Source: Nitrosomonas ureae
GTDB lineage: Bacteria > Pseudomonadota > Gammaproteobacteria > Burkholderiales > Nitrosomonadaceae
DNA: 64,000 nucleotides
Assembly (NCBI RefSeq): GCF_001455205.1
Contig: NZ_CP013341.1
Coordinates: forward strand, 744,001-808,000
Direction: 5' to 3'
Below, piece after piece: positions 1 to 9,649 of this stretch (position 1 is the first letter of the stretch; each line of letters begins with the position of its first letter). The notes beneath the pieces were generated by a model. It saw only the letters and a program-made list of their open reading frames with translations, was not told the origin of the DNA and did no database searches. The position numbers were made by a program, and so were the translations under genes.

Positions 1-1261
1 GCGCAAGATGAAAACCAAACACCTCCGCAGCTCGCCGCAAGTTGCGTAATGCACCACGCGCCACCCAAGAAGATTTATGCTGCTTCAGGGATTGAATGAT
101 CGCTTCAAGATCGTGTACAAATTCAGCACTATCAGCATAGGGTTCTTTGGTTTCTTCGGTACTAAGCTGCAAAACTTGATGTCCGAATTTTTTTGCAGTG
201 GCAACCAAACGAGCACCAATGCTCAAGAATATTCGCCGATAAGGCTCATCAGATCGATTAGGAATATCCGGAGCGGTAGCAAGCAATTTTTTGACTTCGT
301 CACTGACCTCTACCAAACGTTCAGTCAAACTCATGGAACGACCAATCTTTTGCACAGCATCCATATAATATTCCAATGCCACGGCTGATTGACGTTCCAT
401 AGCTCGCAACATGACTTCATGTGTGACAAAAGGATTGCCATCGCGATCACCACCAATCCAGCTCCCAATTCGCAAAAATGAAGTCACCAATGGAATATCG
501 CTAGCCAGTCGACGCTCGAGCAGATCTTCGATCTTTGCGTATATGTATGGGATTTCACTTAGAAAGGTATAACTGTAGTACGCCAAACCATTCTCAATCT
601 CATCATAAACGGACAAGCGAGTCGGACGTAACATACGCGTTTGCCACAAAATTTGAATTGTAGCGCGTTGATTTTCTTCATTATGGCGTAATTCGTTCGG
701 AGTCAACTCAACCCAGGCTCGTTCTTTCAACAAACGCTCAATGGCGAGTTGGCAGTCCAGTATGCTTCTACGCTGCACCTCGGTTGGATGTGCTGTCAGT
801 ACTGGAGAAACGATCGCTTGCTTGAAAAAATCGGCAAGGATTGTGCGTGCATTACTACTGCTCTCCAATACACGCTCAAGCGCTAATGTCACACTTCCGG
901 CCTGCGGCGCTGAGCCGGCACGTAGGTGAGCCCGCCGCCGCCGGTTATGATGCACATCTTCTGCAATATTGGAAAGCAGCGAGAAATAACTAAAAGCCCG
1001 AACGACCGGCAATGAATCCTTATCGCTTAATTGCTTGAGTATCGCTTCCAGTTCATGCCGCGCAGTGGGATCTTGCTCTCGATGAAAACGAATCGCTATT
1101 TTACGTATATTTTCTACCAGCTCAAAAGCCTTATCTCCTTCTTGCTCACGTACCGTGTCACCCAGCATACGTCCAAGGAAACGGATATCCTCGCGCAATG
1201 GCAAATCTTTATCATTGGCTAACTTATTAATATCATAATTCTCTGAATCAACATCATTCAT
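1..1261 (-). CDS. ppc: Phosphoenolpyruvate carboxylase, N-terminal 420 residues (cut by window edge)
   Basis: Adds bicarbonate to phosphoenolpyruvate to give oxaloacetate in the cytoplasm. The reverse strand reads from an ATG at 1261 (MNDVDSENYD) and stays open to the window edge. It carries the family motif VLTAHPTEVQRRSI with the catalytic His, and the arginine-rich GSWIGGDRDGNPFVT segment. The family is about 900 residues, so roughly the C-terminal half lies outside the window. It diverges from hemC across about 125 bp that must hold both promoters. PEP carboxylase would supply oxaloacetate to the mtk/mcl genes found at 40-43 kb, although it is also a general anaplerotic enzyme. The identification is firm from the motif and from colinearity along the visible part. 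Confidence 0.95.
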   Translation of the reverse strand, partial: MNDVDSENYDINKLANDKDLPLREDIRFLGRMLGDTVREQEGDKAFELVENIRKIAIRFHREQDPTARHELEAILKQLSDKDSLPVVRAFSYFSLLSNIAEDVHHNRRRRAHLRAGSAPQAGSVTLALERVLESSSNARTILADFFKQAIVSPVLTAHPTEVQRRSILDCQLAIERLLKERAWVELTPNELRHNEENQRATIQILWQTRMLRPTRLSVYDEIENGLAYYSYTFLSEIPYIYAKIEDLLERRLASDIPLVTSFLRIGSWIGGDRDGNPFVTHEVMLRAMERQSAVALEYYMDAVQKIGRSMSLTERLVEVSDEVKKLLATAPDIPNRSDEPYRRIFLSIGARLVATAKKFGHQVLQLSTEETKEPYADSAEFVHDLEAIIQSLKQHKSSWVARGALRNLRRAAEVFGFHLA

Positions 1262-1385
1262 TACGTTCTACATCCACTATAAAAAATGAAACCAATATCC
1301 ATTTCCGGCACGCCAAGTCAGGGTCGGCCATGTTAAAATGATTGCCAATAGGAATTTTTTGTAATTTTTTCATTTTATATTATTA

Positions 1386-2345
1386 ATGCCCAATTCATTT
1401 TTATTTCCCAAGAAAATCGTTATTGCTTCACGAGAAAGCCTGCTTGCTATGTGGCAAGCCAAGTTCATTCAGAAATGCCTAAGTGAATTATACCCGCAAA
1501 CTGAAATCAGCATACTTGGTATGACAACGCGCGGTGATCAAATACTGGATCAATCATTATCTAAAATTGGCGGAAAAGGCCTATTTATCAAAGAGCTTGA
1601 GCAAGCTCTGGAAGATGACCGTGCTGATATTGCGGTGCATTCCATGAAAGACATGCCCATGAATGTTCCGGAAGGGTTCAAGCTAGCTGCCATAACTGAG
1701 CGAGAAGATCCTCGCGACGCGTTTGTTTCTAATCACTATGCCAGCTTGGACGTGTTGCCTGCCGGCAGTATCGTCGGCACATCAAGCTTGCGACGCGAAA
1801 GTCAATTGCGTGCACATTTTCCGCAACTTCAAGTACAACCGCTGCGGGGAAATGTTCAAACCCGGTTACGCAAACTCGATGAAGATCAGTATGCAGCAAT
1901 TATTCTGGCTGCCGCCGGTTTAAAACGGCTTGAACTCTCCAATCGCATTACCGCCCTACTCAATCCTGAACAAAGCCTGCCTGCAGTTGGACAAGGCGCC
2001 TTGGGAATCGAGTGCAGAGCTGATCGCATGGATCTGGTTCAGCTTATGCAGCCACTACACCACCAGGCAACTGCTTATTGCGTTGAAGCTGAGCGTTCGA
2101 TGAGTCGTGTACTGGGAGGCAGTTGCCAGGTACCGCTCGGAGCATTTGCTGAGATTGACAACGATAAGCTTCGACTCCGTGGATTCGTTGCTCAGCCCGA
2201 TGGAAAACGCATAGTGAGCGGAGCTTTAGAGGGTAAACCTGAAACCGGTATTGCAATGGGGCAACAATTGGCGCAAAAGCTAATTAAACAAGGCGCAGAT
2301 GAAATTCTGGCTGCTTTGGTGCCTGCCGCAGAAGGTTGGAAATAA
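1386..2345 (+). CDS. hemC: Hydroxymethylbilane synthase (porphobilinogen deaminase)
   Basis: Polymerises four porphobilinogen molecules into hydroxymethylbilane for haem and sirohaem synthesis. The 319-residue protein has the usual family length. Visible landmarks are KGLFIKELEQAL near residue 64, the catalytic-site VHSMKDMP (Asp89), GTSSLRRESQL near 131, and Cys247 in VLGGSCQVPLG, which anchors the dipyrromethane cofactor. Start is the ATG at 1386. It is followed directly by hemD, so the two are probably co-transcribed. An ammonia oxidiser has a heavy haem demand for its multihaem cytochromes, which fits this cluster, but that link is inference. Confidence 0.97.
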   Translation: MPNSFLFPKKIVIASRESLLAMWQAKFIQKCLSELYPQTEISILGMTTRGDQILDQSLSKIGGKGLFIKELEQALEDDRADIAVHSMKDMPMNVPEGFKLAAITEREDPRDAFVSNHYASLDVLPAGSIVGTSSLRRESQLRAHFPQLQVQPLRGNVQTRLRKLDEDQYAAIILAAAGLKRLELSNRITALLNPEQSLPAVGQGALGIECRADRMDLVQLMQPLHHQATAYCVEAERSMSRVLGGSCQVPLGAFAEIDNDKLRLRGFVAQPDGKRIVSGALEGKPETGIAMGQQLAQKLIKQGADEILAALVPAAEGWK

Positions 2346-2347
2346 CA

Positions 2348-3148
2348 TTGCCTATCCGCAAACAACTGACCGGGATTAACATACTGGTTACTCGTCCAAT
2401 TCATCAATCCACTTTTCTTGCAGAAAGCATTCACGTTAGCGGTGGTAATCCGATTTTACTTCCAGTACTGGAAATTGCTGATGTCACGGATATTACTCCC
2501 TTGATTGATCTGATTAATCGTTTGGATGAATTTGATTGGGCGGTATTTGTCAGCCCTAATGCTGTTACCAAAAGCATGGATTTAATTACCAAGCAACGCA
2601 CGCTACCTCCTTACTTAAAAATAGCTGCCGTTGGAAAAGGCACTGCGGATACCTTAAGACGGTATGGAGTCAACGAGATTCTTATTCCAATCGAGCGTTT
2701 TGATAGTGAAGCATTGCTTAAGTCGGAAGAGTTACAAAACATGACCGAAAAACATGTGGTAATTTTTCGTGGCAATGGCGGGCGAGCGTTATTGGGTGAT
2801 ACGCTCGCACAACGCGGTGCGCACATCGAATATGCAGAATGTTACCTGCGCAGAAAACCCAACATTGATAGCGCACCCTTGCTTGCTGCCTGGTCGCAAG
2901 GAAAAATACACGCAGTAATCATTACAAGTAGTGAGGGATTGCATAATTTATTTGACATAATAGGCACGCTTGGCCAACAATTGCTGAAAACAACTCCGGT
3001 TTTTACAGCGCATGAACGCATCGCCCAAGCAGCCAGAGAATTAGGATTGAAGAAAATCGTGAAAGTGCCATACGCAGGTGATGAAGGTTTACTGAAAGGT
3101 TTGTATATATACTTTCAGTCAATGGAAAGACAGTGTTTTTTTGAATGA
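2348..3148 (+). CDS. hemD: Uroporphyrinogen-III synthase
   Basis: Closes and rearranges hydroxymethylbilane to uroporphyrinogen III. The protein shows the family pattern, with N-terminal NILVTRPIHQS, then FVSPNAV, AAVGKGTADTLRRYGV, VVIFRGNGGRALLGDTL and TSSEGLHNL. No ATG suits the N-terminus. TTG at 2348 (MPIRKQLTG) has a GGA seven bases upstream and lies just after the hemC stop, so I prefer it. A TTG at 2336 would overlap hemC by 10 bases and has worse spacing. Sequence conservation in this family is low, so the call rests on these segments plus position behind hemC. Confidence 0.9.
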   Translation: MPIRKQLTGINILVTRPIHQSTFLAESIHVSGGNPILLPVLEIADVTDITPLIDLINRLDEFDWAVFVSPNAVTKSMDLITKQRTLPPYLKIAAVGKGTADTLRRYGVNEILIPIERFDSEALLKSEELQNMTEKHVVIFRGNGGRALLGDTLAQRGAHIEYAECYLRRKPNIDSAPLLAAWSQGKIHAVIITSSEGLHNLFDIIGTLGQQLLKTTPVFTAHERIAQAARELGLKKIVKVPYAGDEGLLKGLYIYFQSMERQCFFE

Positions 3149-3283
3149 AATATATAAAAGGACCTTAAATAAAGTATAAATAGTCGCATATCAATCGTAC
3201 TCACCGCAGCGGTGGGTGGGTGTGTATCTATAATCCGTGATATGAATTAATAATGATCGACTCTATTGCAATGAGGAGAATAT

Positions 3284-4459
3284 ATGAAACTGATAGTCTG
3301 GCTAATAGCACTATTCGCTGCTGCTGTAGCTGTTACACTTACTGCTAAACACATCACCGGGCATGCTTCATTGGTGATGCCGCCTTATCAATTAGAACTA
3401 CCGCTCGACCAGTTTATTATTGTAGTGATCGTAGCTTTTCTAGTTTTCTATTTTCTAGTACGACTCGTCCTGGGGATATTCGGATTCAGCAAAAGGCATC
3501 GCCATAAAAAAACGGATGAAATGCTGTTGTCCGGGCTGAAAGCTTACTTTGAAGGCGATTTTGTTAAAGCACAAAAGAATGCCACCGTAGCATTAAAATT
3601 AGCAAATTCAGCAACTGTGAAAGCCATCAGTGCCGTTATTGCAGCTCGTTCAGCGCACAAACTCAATCAAGTTAACGCACGAGATCAATATTTAAATAAT
3701 GCACTCAATCAAGTACCAAGTGAGAAGTCCTTATGCCTTGCCACAAAAGCTGAATTCCAATTGAATGACGGAAATTATCAGGATGCACTTAAAACCTTAC
3801 AGTCATTATATTCAGGAGGAGGATTACAGCCAACTGCTGTGTTGCAATTAGAATTGGAAGCTCAGCAACGTGGCAGAAATTGGGATGCGGTGTTGGAATT
3901 AACTGAAGTGCTGGAAAAACGTCAATCGGCTAATAAAACATACATAAAAAAATTAAAACACGATGCACAAATAGAAAATATTAGAAGCAAAGCAATCGAT
4001 TCGCAATCTTTGAATCAGTATTGGTTGCACATATCACCACTGGAAAAAATGGATAGTAAGCTTTGTGCAGCTGCAGTACGTTCATACATTTCTCTAGGAA
4101 ATTGTGCAACCGCAAATCGGATTATTGAACAGAATGTTCCGATCACATGGGATAACGACCTAATTGAACTTTATGCGGAGTGCCTAGGTTATCATGTCAA
4201 CAGGCAAATTGAATGCGCTGAAGTATGGTTGAAATCACAGCCCAATAATGCACAACTGTTACTGACGCTTGGTAAACTCTGCACACATTGTGAACTGTGG
4301 GGCAAAGCGCAAAATTATCTAGAAGCCAGTTTATCGGTTGAGCCAAGTTATAAAGCACATTTCGCATTGGCACAACTAAACGAGAAGCTCGGCAAACATG
4401 AATTGGCTATGAGTCATTATAATAAAGGGCTCGAACCATGTCTAAAGCAGCTCATTTAA
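3284..4459 (+). CDS. hemY: HemY-type TPR membrane protein
   Basis: Inner-membrane protein of the proteobacterial HemY family, found with hemC and hemD and of uncertain biochemical role; it is unrelated to Bacillus HemY oxidase. Two hydrophobic segments (about residues 4-25 and 44-66) are followed by a cytosolic alpha-helical region. This has TPR-like repeats such as LLSGLKAYFEGDFVKAQ near 82 and a C-terminal LAQLNEKLGKHELAMSHY. AGGAG precedes the ATG. The hemX gene that often sits between hemD and hemY in relatives is absent; a 135-bp gap is there instead. A weak hairpin with a T-rich run (about 4464-4485) follows the stop. Confidence 0.85.
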   Translation: MKLIVWLIALFAAAVAVTLTAKHITGHASLVMPPYQLELPLDQFIIVVIVAFLVFYFLVRLVLGIFGFSKRHRHKKTDEMLLSGLKAYFEGDFVKAQKNATVALKLANSATVKAISAVIAARSAHKLNQVNARDQYLNNALNQVPSEKSLCLATKAEFQLNDGNYQDALKTLQSLYSGGGLQPTAVLQLELEAQQRGRNWDAVLELTEVLEKRQSANKTYIKKLKHDAQIENIRSKAIDSQSLNQYWLHISPLEKMDSKLCAAAVRSYISLGNCATANRIIEQNVPITWDNDLIELYAECLGYHVNRQIECAEVWLKSQPNNAQLLLTLGKLCTHCELWGKAQNYLEASLSVEPSYKAHFALAQLNEKLGKHELAMSHYNKGLEPCLKQLI

Positions 4460-4499
4460 TAGATCGCTAAAAAGCGCTTTCTTTTCCGGAAGGTTGATG

Positions 4500-4601
4500 A
4501 AAAGGCCGCAAGAACAGAAGAAAAGAATATAACTAAAATTACAAGAATCTGTGCTAGCTTACATAACTGTGATTACATTTTTAGCTATTCAGCGGCCTTT
4601 T
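4500..4601. repeat. 10-bp inverted repeat with wide loop in a convergent intergenic region
   Basis: AAAAGGCCGC at 4500-4509 and its exact complement GCGGCCTTTT at 4592-4601 bracket 82 bases between the convergent stops of hemY and the flavoreductase. The right arm is followed by TCTTT on the plus strand. It may act as a loose terminator or be a degraded element. No function is shown. Confidence 0.3.
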
Positions 4602-4613
4602 CTTTAAATGAAC

Positions 4614-5666
4614 TTAACTGCTTGGGCTTGAAGGATTGCTAGTCGATGGCGTGAATACATCCGAAAAGAAAGCATTTTTAGGCAAATTGCAATAAAGAGT
4701 AAAGTCTTGATACGCTGCTTTTATCATAGCAGGGACGCCACAGGCGTAAATTTGATATTTTTCCAGATTCTTGAAATCCTGCATCACAGCCTCATGAACT
4801 AATCCCGTTCTTCCTTCCCAGTTATCAATGGGCAAGGGTTCGGACAATACAGGCACAAAGGTGAAATTTTTATGCTGTTGTTGCCAGCTATCAGCTAACC
4901 CAGCTAAATATAAATCAGCTCTTGTGCGGGCACCCCAGTAGAGAATCATTTTTCTTTTGCTGCTTCGATCATTTTCTTGATATAAAACGTGCTCAAGGAT
5001 ACTTTTTATTGGCGCAAATCCTGTTCCACTAGCTAGAAAAATTATTGCAGCATCTTCAGGTGCATCCCGCAAAAAGAACGATCCGAGCGGCCCAATAAAG
5101 CGAACAATATCTTTAACCCTCATTTGGTTAAAAACATATTCCGTAAATGCACCGCCGGGATAATTGCGCACATGTAATTGCAAAAACTCATCATTATGAG
5201 GAGCATTTGCCAAAGAAAAACTCCGACGTTTCCCATCTTTAAGCAAGATGTCGATATATTGACCTGGTAAAAATTGTAATCGCTGTTTGGCAGGAAGCTT
5301 TAATGAGATAACCATAACATCGGGAGCAACAAGATCGAGCTTATGCACACGGCAAGGCAACGTCTTTATTTCGATATCTTTGATCGCGTTGATTTCCTGA
5401 CACTCAATGATCAAGTCAGTCAATGGAGAAGCGCAGCAAAATAGAGCTTTACCACCCTCTCTTTCTTCTTTAGTCAGGGTTTCTTCGCTATATCCTCCAT
5501 AATTCACCGACCCCTGGATGATTTTTCCTTTACAAACCCCACAGGAACCGTTACGACAACCATAGGGAAGCGAGAAACCTTCGCGCAGAGCCGCATCAAG
5601 AATGGTTTCTCCTGACTTTACTGTTAATATATGTCCGCTAGGTTGGATAAAGATTTGATGCGACAT
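4614..5666 (-). CDS. 2Fe-2S ferredoxin/FAD/NAD(P)H flavoreductase (CDP-6-deoxyglucoseen reductase-like)
   Basis: A modular electron-transfer protein. An N-terminal plant-type 2Fe-2S domain has ligands Cys37, Cys42, Cys45 (YGCRNGSCGVC) and Cys77 (LFCCASP). A ferredoxin-NADP reductase-type FAD domain follows (RSFSLANAP), then an NAD(P) domain (FLASGTGFAPIKSILEH, YWGARTRADLYL). I chose ATG at 5666 (MSHQIFIQPSG). A longer reading from 5726 only adds a hydrophobic stretch with no family match and would overlap the divergent gene. Beta-proteobacterial members are commonly named CDP-6-deoxy-delta-3,4-glucoseen reductase, but no deoxysugar genes are nearby, so the true electron acceptor is unknown. 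Confidence 0.85.
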   Translation of the reverse strand: MSHQIFIQPSGHILTVKSGETILDAALREGFSLPYGCRNGSCGVCKGKIIQGSVNYGGYSEETLTKEEREGGKALFCCASPLTDLIIECQEINAIKDIEIKTLPCRVHKLDLVAPDVMVISLKLPAKQRLQFLPGQYIDILLKDGKRRSFSLANAPHNDEFLQLHVRNYPGGAFTEYVFNQMRVKDIVRFIGPLGSFFLRDAPEDAAIIFLASGTGFAPIKSILEHVLYQENDRSSKRKMILYWGARTRADLYLAGLADSWQQQHKNFTFVPVLSEPLPIDNWEGRTGLVHEAVMQDFKNLEKYQIYACGVPAMIKAAYQDFTLYCNLPKNAFFSDVFTPSTSNPSSPSS

Positions 5667-5713
5667 TGGGTAGCAGATAAGAATGAGTACTATTTGGAAA
5701 TAAAATAGATTGT

Positions 5714-6610
5714 ATGAAAAAAACACTGTTAATTATCGGTTGCGGTGATGTCGCCTTGCGGACAGTACCACTGCTAAAAACACACTACCGTATCCTCGGT
5801 TTATATCGTAACGCAGACCGTGCTGATCTGTTACGCGCAAATGACATTACTCCAATTTACGGTAATTTAGATTGCCCCAAAAGTCTTAAGAAGCTCGAGG
5901 GAATAGCACATTTGGTATTACACTTGGCCCCTCCGCCCAATTATGGAAAACGGGACACAAGAACACTGCATTTATTGTCTGCTCTAACAAAAAAAACGAA
6001 AACCAATTCAACGATTTTACCACAACGATTCATCTATATCAGCACCAGCGGGGTGTATGGTGACTGCCGGGGAGATTTAATTGATGAAACTCATCCTGTT
6101 CAGCCTGAGAATGATCGAGCAATACGACGTGTCTTTGCTGAAAAACAGATACGTAACTGGGGGAAACGTAATCACATTTCGACCTGCATAGTGCGGGTAC
6201 CTGGAATCTATGCAGCCAATAGATTACCTTTGCAACGTTTGCGAGACGGCCATCCCACATTATTGGACGCTGAGGATAGTTATACCAATCATATACACGC
6301 TGATGATCTCGCTCAGATTATTTTTGCTGCCATACGGTTTGCCAAAACCAATAGAATTTATCACGCCTGTGATGATTCTCATCTAAAGATGGGGGAATAT
6401 TTTGACTTAGTAGCTGATTATTCTGGCTTGCCGCATCCTCGTCGTATCACTCGAGATCAAGCTCAAGAACAAATAACGCCCGGTATGCTATCTTTTATGA
6501 AAGAATCGAGGCGGCTTAGAAACGTCAGAATAAAAAAAGAATTACATATAAGTTTGCTATATCCCACAGTCCATGACGGCGTTAAAGCAGCATTGATTAA
6601 TAATCAGTAA
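5714..6610 (+). CDS. NAD-dependent epimerase/dehydratase-family (SDR) protein
   Basis: Extended-SDR fold with an N-terminal nucleotide-binding motif, LLIIGCGDVALRTVP, near residues 4-18. YISTSGVYGD near 112 matches the usual Ser-Tyr region, and NHIHADDLAQIIFAA near 192 matches the substrate-side motif. The 298 residues resemble the YeeZ-like group. Substrate is not predictable. It diverges from the flavoreductase with a 47-bp gap, and such an SDR gene often accompanies that reductase in betaproteobacteria, so a shared pathway is possible but unproven. Confidence 0.75.
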   Translation: MKKTLLIIGCGDVALRTVPLLKTHYRILGLYRNADRADLLRANDITPIYGNLDCPKSLKKLEGIAHLVLHLAPPPNYGKRDTRTLHLLSALTKKTKTNSTILPQRFIYISTSGVYGDCRGDLIDETHPVQPENDRAIRRVFAEKQIRNWGKRNHISTCIVRVPGIYAANRLPLQRLRDGHPTLLDAEDSYTNHIHADDLAQIIFAAIRFAKTNRIYHACDDSHLKMGEYFDLVADYSGLPHPRRITRDQAQEQITPGMLSFMKESRRLRNVRIKKELHISLLYPTVHDGVKAALINNQ

Positions 6611-6808
6611 ATCAAACACTCAGTCTGCTATTAATTCGTCAATTTTTTAGCTCGCACTAAGTAATAGTCAATCGATGCCGTTAAATCCGCACAATTTTAA
6701 AACAATCTTCTGATTCTGTTATCAAAAAAGATAAATTAGAATTTTTGTGATGTATCTGTTAATAATTCTTAGCTATCAATCGTATATTGAGTTTTGAAGG
6801 AGTTTATT

Positions 6809-8032
6809 ATGGCAACTGTAACCGCAAGCACCGAGAAAAGAATAAAAGAAATCAATTATTCGTGGGAAGGAAAAGATAAGTTTGGAAAGCAACTAAAAGG
6901 TGAAATGCGAGCCGCAGGAACTGTAATTGTAACTTCCACATTGCGCCGACAGGGCATTAAAGTTACAAAAATAGAAAAAATGCAGTCCAATGGTAGAATT
7001 ATTGAGAAAGATATAACGCTATTTACGCGTCAGCTGGCAACCATGATGAAATCGGGTGTACCACTGCTACAGGCATTTGATATTATAGGGAAAGGCCATA
7101 GCAATCGGGCATTGAGTAAGTTGTTGATGGATATTAAAGCTGATGTCGAAACGGGCAGTAATCTTACGGATGCATTCCGCAAATACCCGCTTTATTTTGA
7201 TGCGCTATATTGCAATCTTGTTGGCGCAGGGGAGGCAGCAGGTATTCTTGATACTATTTTAGACCGCCTAGCTACTTATAAAGAAAAAATCCAAGCTATC
7301 AAGGGAAAAATTAAGTCTGCTCTTTTTTACCCTATTTCAATTATTGTAGTTGCATTTGTCATCACGGCAATAATAATGATTTTTGTGATTCCGGCCTTTA
7401 AGGATTTATTTGAGGGATTTGGTGCAGATCTACCTGCTCCAACACTCTTTGTAATGACTATCTCAGATTTCTTCGTCGACTATTGGTGGGCAATCTTTGG
7501 TATCGTGGGTGGCGGAATTTATGCTTTCTTTTATACTTGGAAAAGATCTATCCCCATGCAGCGGATTATCGATCGTGTCGCACTTAAGATTCCTGTCTTT
7601 GGAGAAGTAATTCGTAAAGCTACTATTGCACGTTGGGCACGCACACTCTCTACAATGTTTGCAGCAGGCGTTCCTTTGGTAGAATCATTAGATTCCGTCG
7701 CGGGTGCTGCTGGAAATCATATCTACTATGAAGCCACAAAAAATATACAGCTTGAAGTTAGCACAGGTAATAGTTTAATGTCATCAATGGCCAACAGCAC
7801 CGTATTTCCCAATATGGTTATTCAAATGGTAGCTATCGGTGAAGAAGCGGGATCGCTTGATTCCATGCTTGGTAAAATAGCTGATTTTTATGAAGCGGAA
7901 GTCGACGATGCTGTTGCCGCACTTTCTAGCTTAATGGAGCCCATGATCATGGTTGTTCTGGGAACACTCATTGGTGGTATGGTGATCGCAATGTATTTAC
8001 CTATTTTCAAAATGGGAATGGTCGTTAGTTAG
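6809..8032 (+). CDS. pilC: Type IV pilus inner-membrane platform protein PilC
   Basis: Polytopic inner-membrane protein that couples the pilus motor ATPases to pilin assembly. The sequence holds two T2SF domains. The first begins LFTRQLATMMKSGVPLLQAF, and the second begins RWARTLSTMFAAGVPLVESL. Each ends in hydrophobic helices, including a strongly hydrophobic IIMIFVIPAF and the C-terminal VVLGTLIGGMVIAMYLPIF. Start at 6809 (MATVTAST) is set by AAGGAG eight bases upstream; an upstream TTG frame extension is unlikely. About 407 residues is normal. pilB, usually next door, is not in this window. Confidence 0.96.
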   Translation: MATVTASTEKRIKEINYSWEGKDKFGKQLKGEMRAAGTVIVTSTLRRQGIKVTKIEKMQSNGRIIEKDITLFTRQLATMMKSGVPLLQAFDIIGKGHSNRALSKLLMDIKADVETGSNLTDAFRKYPLYFDALYCNLVGAGEAAGILDTILDRLATYKEKIQAIKGKIKSALFYPISIIVVAFVITAIIMIFVIPAFKDLFEGFGADLPAPTLFVMTISDFFVDYWWAIFGIVGGGIYAFFYTWKRSIPMQRIIDRVALKIPVFGEVIRKATIARWARTLSTMFAAGVPLVESLDSVAGAAGNHIYYEATKNIQLEVSTGNSLMSSMANSTVFPNMVIQMVAIGEEAGSLDSMLGKIADFYEAEVDDAVAALSSLMEPMIMVVLGTLIGGMVIAMYLPIFKMGMVVS

Positions 8033-8064
8033 GTTTTATTTTTTCTCATCTATACAAAATAGCC

Positions 8065-8928
8065 ATGACCTTACTCAGCATATTGCAAGATTCTCCTGTT
8101 CTTTTTATTTCCTTGATAGCACTACTGGGTTTAATGGTGGGTAGCTTTCTGAATGTTGTGATTTATCGACTGCCCGAGATGCTTAAAAGAAGTTGGCTGC
8201 AACAATGTGCAGAGTTGCAAGGTCACCAAACAAGCAAAACATCACCAGCATTTAATCTCACTAGTCCGCGTTCAGCTTGTGTTCATTGCGGGCACAAGCT
8301 GAATATATGGGAAAATATTCCAGTGATCAGCTACCTACTGTTACGCGGCCGTTGCTCCCAATGTAACGCGCGCATTTCTTTTCGTTATCCAGCTGTAGAA
8401 GCGCTAACAGCTTTAATGAGCGGCATCGTTGCTTGGTACTATGGATACAGTCTGATAACCATCGCAGCATTGATTTTTGTATGGGCACTCATTACTTTGA
8501 CAGTGATTGATCTCAATACACAACTATTGCCGGATGATATAACTTTGCCGTTATTATGGCTGGGATTATTGGTAAATATTAATAATGGTTTTACCGATAT
8601 TCAATCAGCCGTAATTGGCGCCGCAGTAGGCTATCTTTCCTTATGGTCAATTTATTGGTGTTTTAAATTGATAACCGGAAAAGAAGGTATGGGGTTTGGT
8701 GACTTTAAATTGCTGTCCGCTATTGGGGCTTGGCTAGGATGGAGCATGCTTCCACTGGTCATACTCTTTTCCTCGCTGGTGGGTGCTATCGTAGGAATCG
8801 GAATGATCGTCGCTGCAAAACTCAATAAGAATATACCCATCCCTTTTGGCCCTTACCTTGCTGGTGGGGCACTTATTGCATTGTTCTGGGGAGAAAAGTT
8901 AAATCATGCTTACTTTGGATTGTTCTAA
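8065..8928 (+). CDS. pilD: Prepilin peptidase / N-methyltransferase PilD
   Basis: Cleaves the leader of type IV prepilins and pseudopilins and methylates the new N-terminus. The N-terminal cytosolic domain carries the zinc-type cysteine quartet Cys72, Cys75 (CVHC) and Cys97, Cys100 (CSQC). The aspartyl protease residues are Asp149 (TVIDLNTQ) and Asp213 (GMGFGDFKLL). Several transmembrane helices follow. Length 287 is typical. It is 32 bp behind pilC and 3 bp ahead of coaE, so it is almost certainly in one operon. Confidence 0.96.
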   Translation: MTLLSILQDSPVLFISLIALLGLMVGSFLNVVIYRLPEMLKRSWLQQCAELQGHQTSKTSPAFNLTSPRSACVHCGHKLNIWENIPVISYLLLRGRCSQCNARISFRYPAVEALTALMSGIVAWYYGYSLITIAALIFVWALITLTVIDLNTQLLPDDITLPLLWLGLLVNINNGFTDIQSAVIGAAVGYLSLWSIYWCFKLITGKEGMGFGDFKLLSAIGAWLGWSMLPLVILFSSLVGAIVGIGMIVAAKLNKNIPIPFGPYLAGGALIALFWGEKLNHAYFGLF

Positions 8929-8931
8929 TTA

Positions 8932-9528
8932 ATGACTTTGATTGTAGGGCTAACTGGAGGAATTGGCAGTGGCAAATCAACTGTAGGCCAATATTTCGTA
9001 GATCTGGGTATTGATGTTATTGATACTGATGCAATCGCTCGGATGCTAACTGAACCCGATGGTTTAGCCATGAATTCAATTAAAGACTCTTTTGGACAAA
9101 CCATGTTAGCTGCGGATGGTTCTCTAAATAGAGAAAAGATGCGCAATTTAATCTTCTCAGATAATAATTATAAACTTGCATTAGAAAATATTCTTCATCC
9201 CCTCATTCTTGCCGAAACTCTTCAACAAGTCAGTAAAGCTCTATCGCCCTACATCATAATCGCCATTCCGCTTCTATTTGAAACGGATGACTTCAACAAA
9301 TTAATCCAACGCAGTTTAGTTGTTGATTGTGAAGAGAAACAACAAATATTACGGACAATGAAACGTAGCAAGCTGCCTGAAAATCAAATAAAAGCAATCA
9401 TCGCCACCCAGATTTCACGAGCAAGTCGATTGCAAAAAGCCGATGATATTATCGTCAACAATCTGGATATTGCATATCTGAAAGTACAGGTAGCTCAGCT
9501 ACACAAAAAATATTTGTCTTTATCATAA
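8932..9528 (+). CDS. coaE: Dephospho-CoA kinase
   Basis: Phosphorylates the ribose 3'-hydroxyl of dephospho-CoA, the last step of coenzyme A synthesis. Walker A is GGIGSGKST at residues 9-17. The substrate loop DVIDTDAIARML and the lid/NNLDIAYL C-terminus are family-typical, and 198 residues is the normal length. It sits between pilD and zapD, the usual order in betaproteobacteria. Confidence 0.96.
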   Translation: MTLIVGLTGGIGSGKSTVGQYFVDLGIDVIDTDAIARMLTEPDGLAMNSIKDSFGQTMLAADGSLNREKMRNLIFSDNNYKLALENILHPLILAETLQQVSKALSPYIIIAIPLLFETDDFNKLIQRSLVVDCEEKQQILRTMKRSKLPENQIKAIIATQISRASRLQKADDIIVNNLDIAYLKVQVAQLHKKYLSLS

Positions 9529-9649
9529 TAAACATCACGTTACACAATAACACCCAAGAATATAACTGGGAAATTTACTTCTTTTGTGAAATAATGTCCC
9601 TGAAGCTGGATTCAATATTTCTAATCTTTGTTGTGGATGCATAGTTATT

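Noticed and set aside
4500..4601. Inverted-repeat ends of a small mobile element between hemY and the flavoreductase.
   Set aside because: Only ten bases long, no target duplication and no coding content; more likely part of a convergent terminator or chance.
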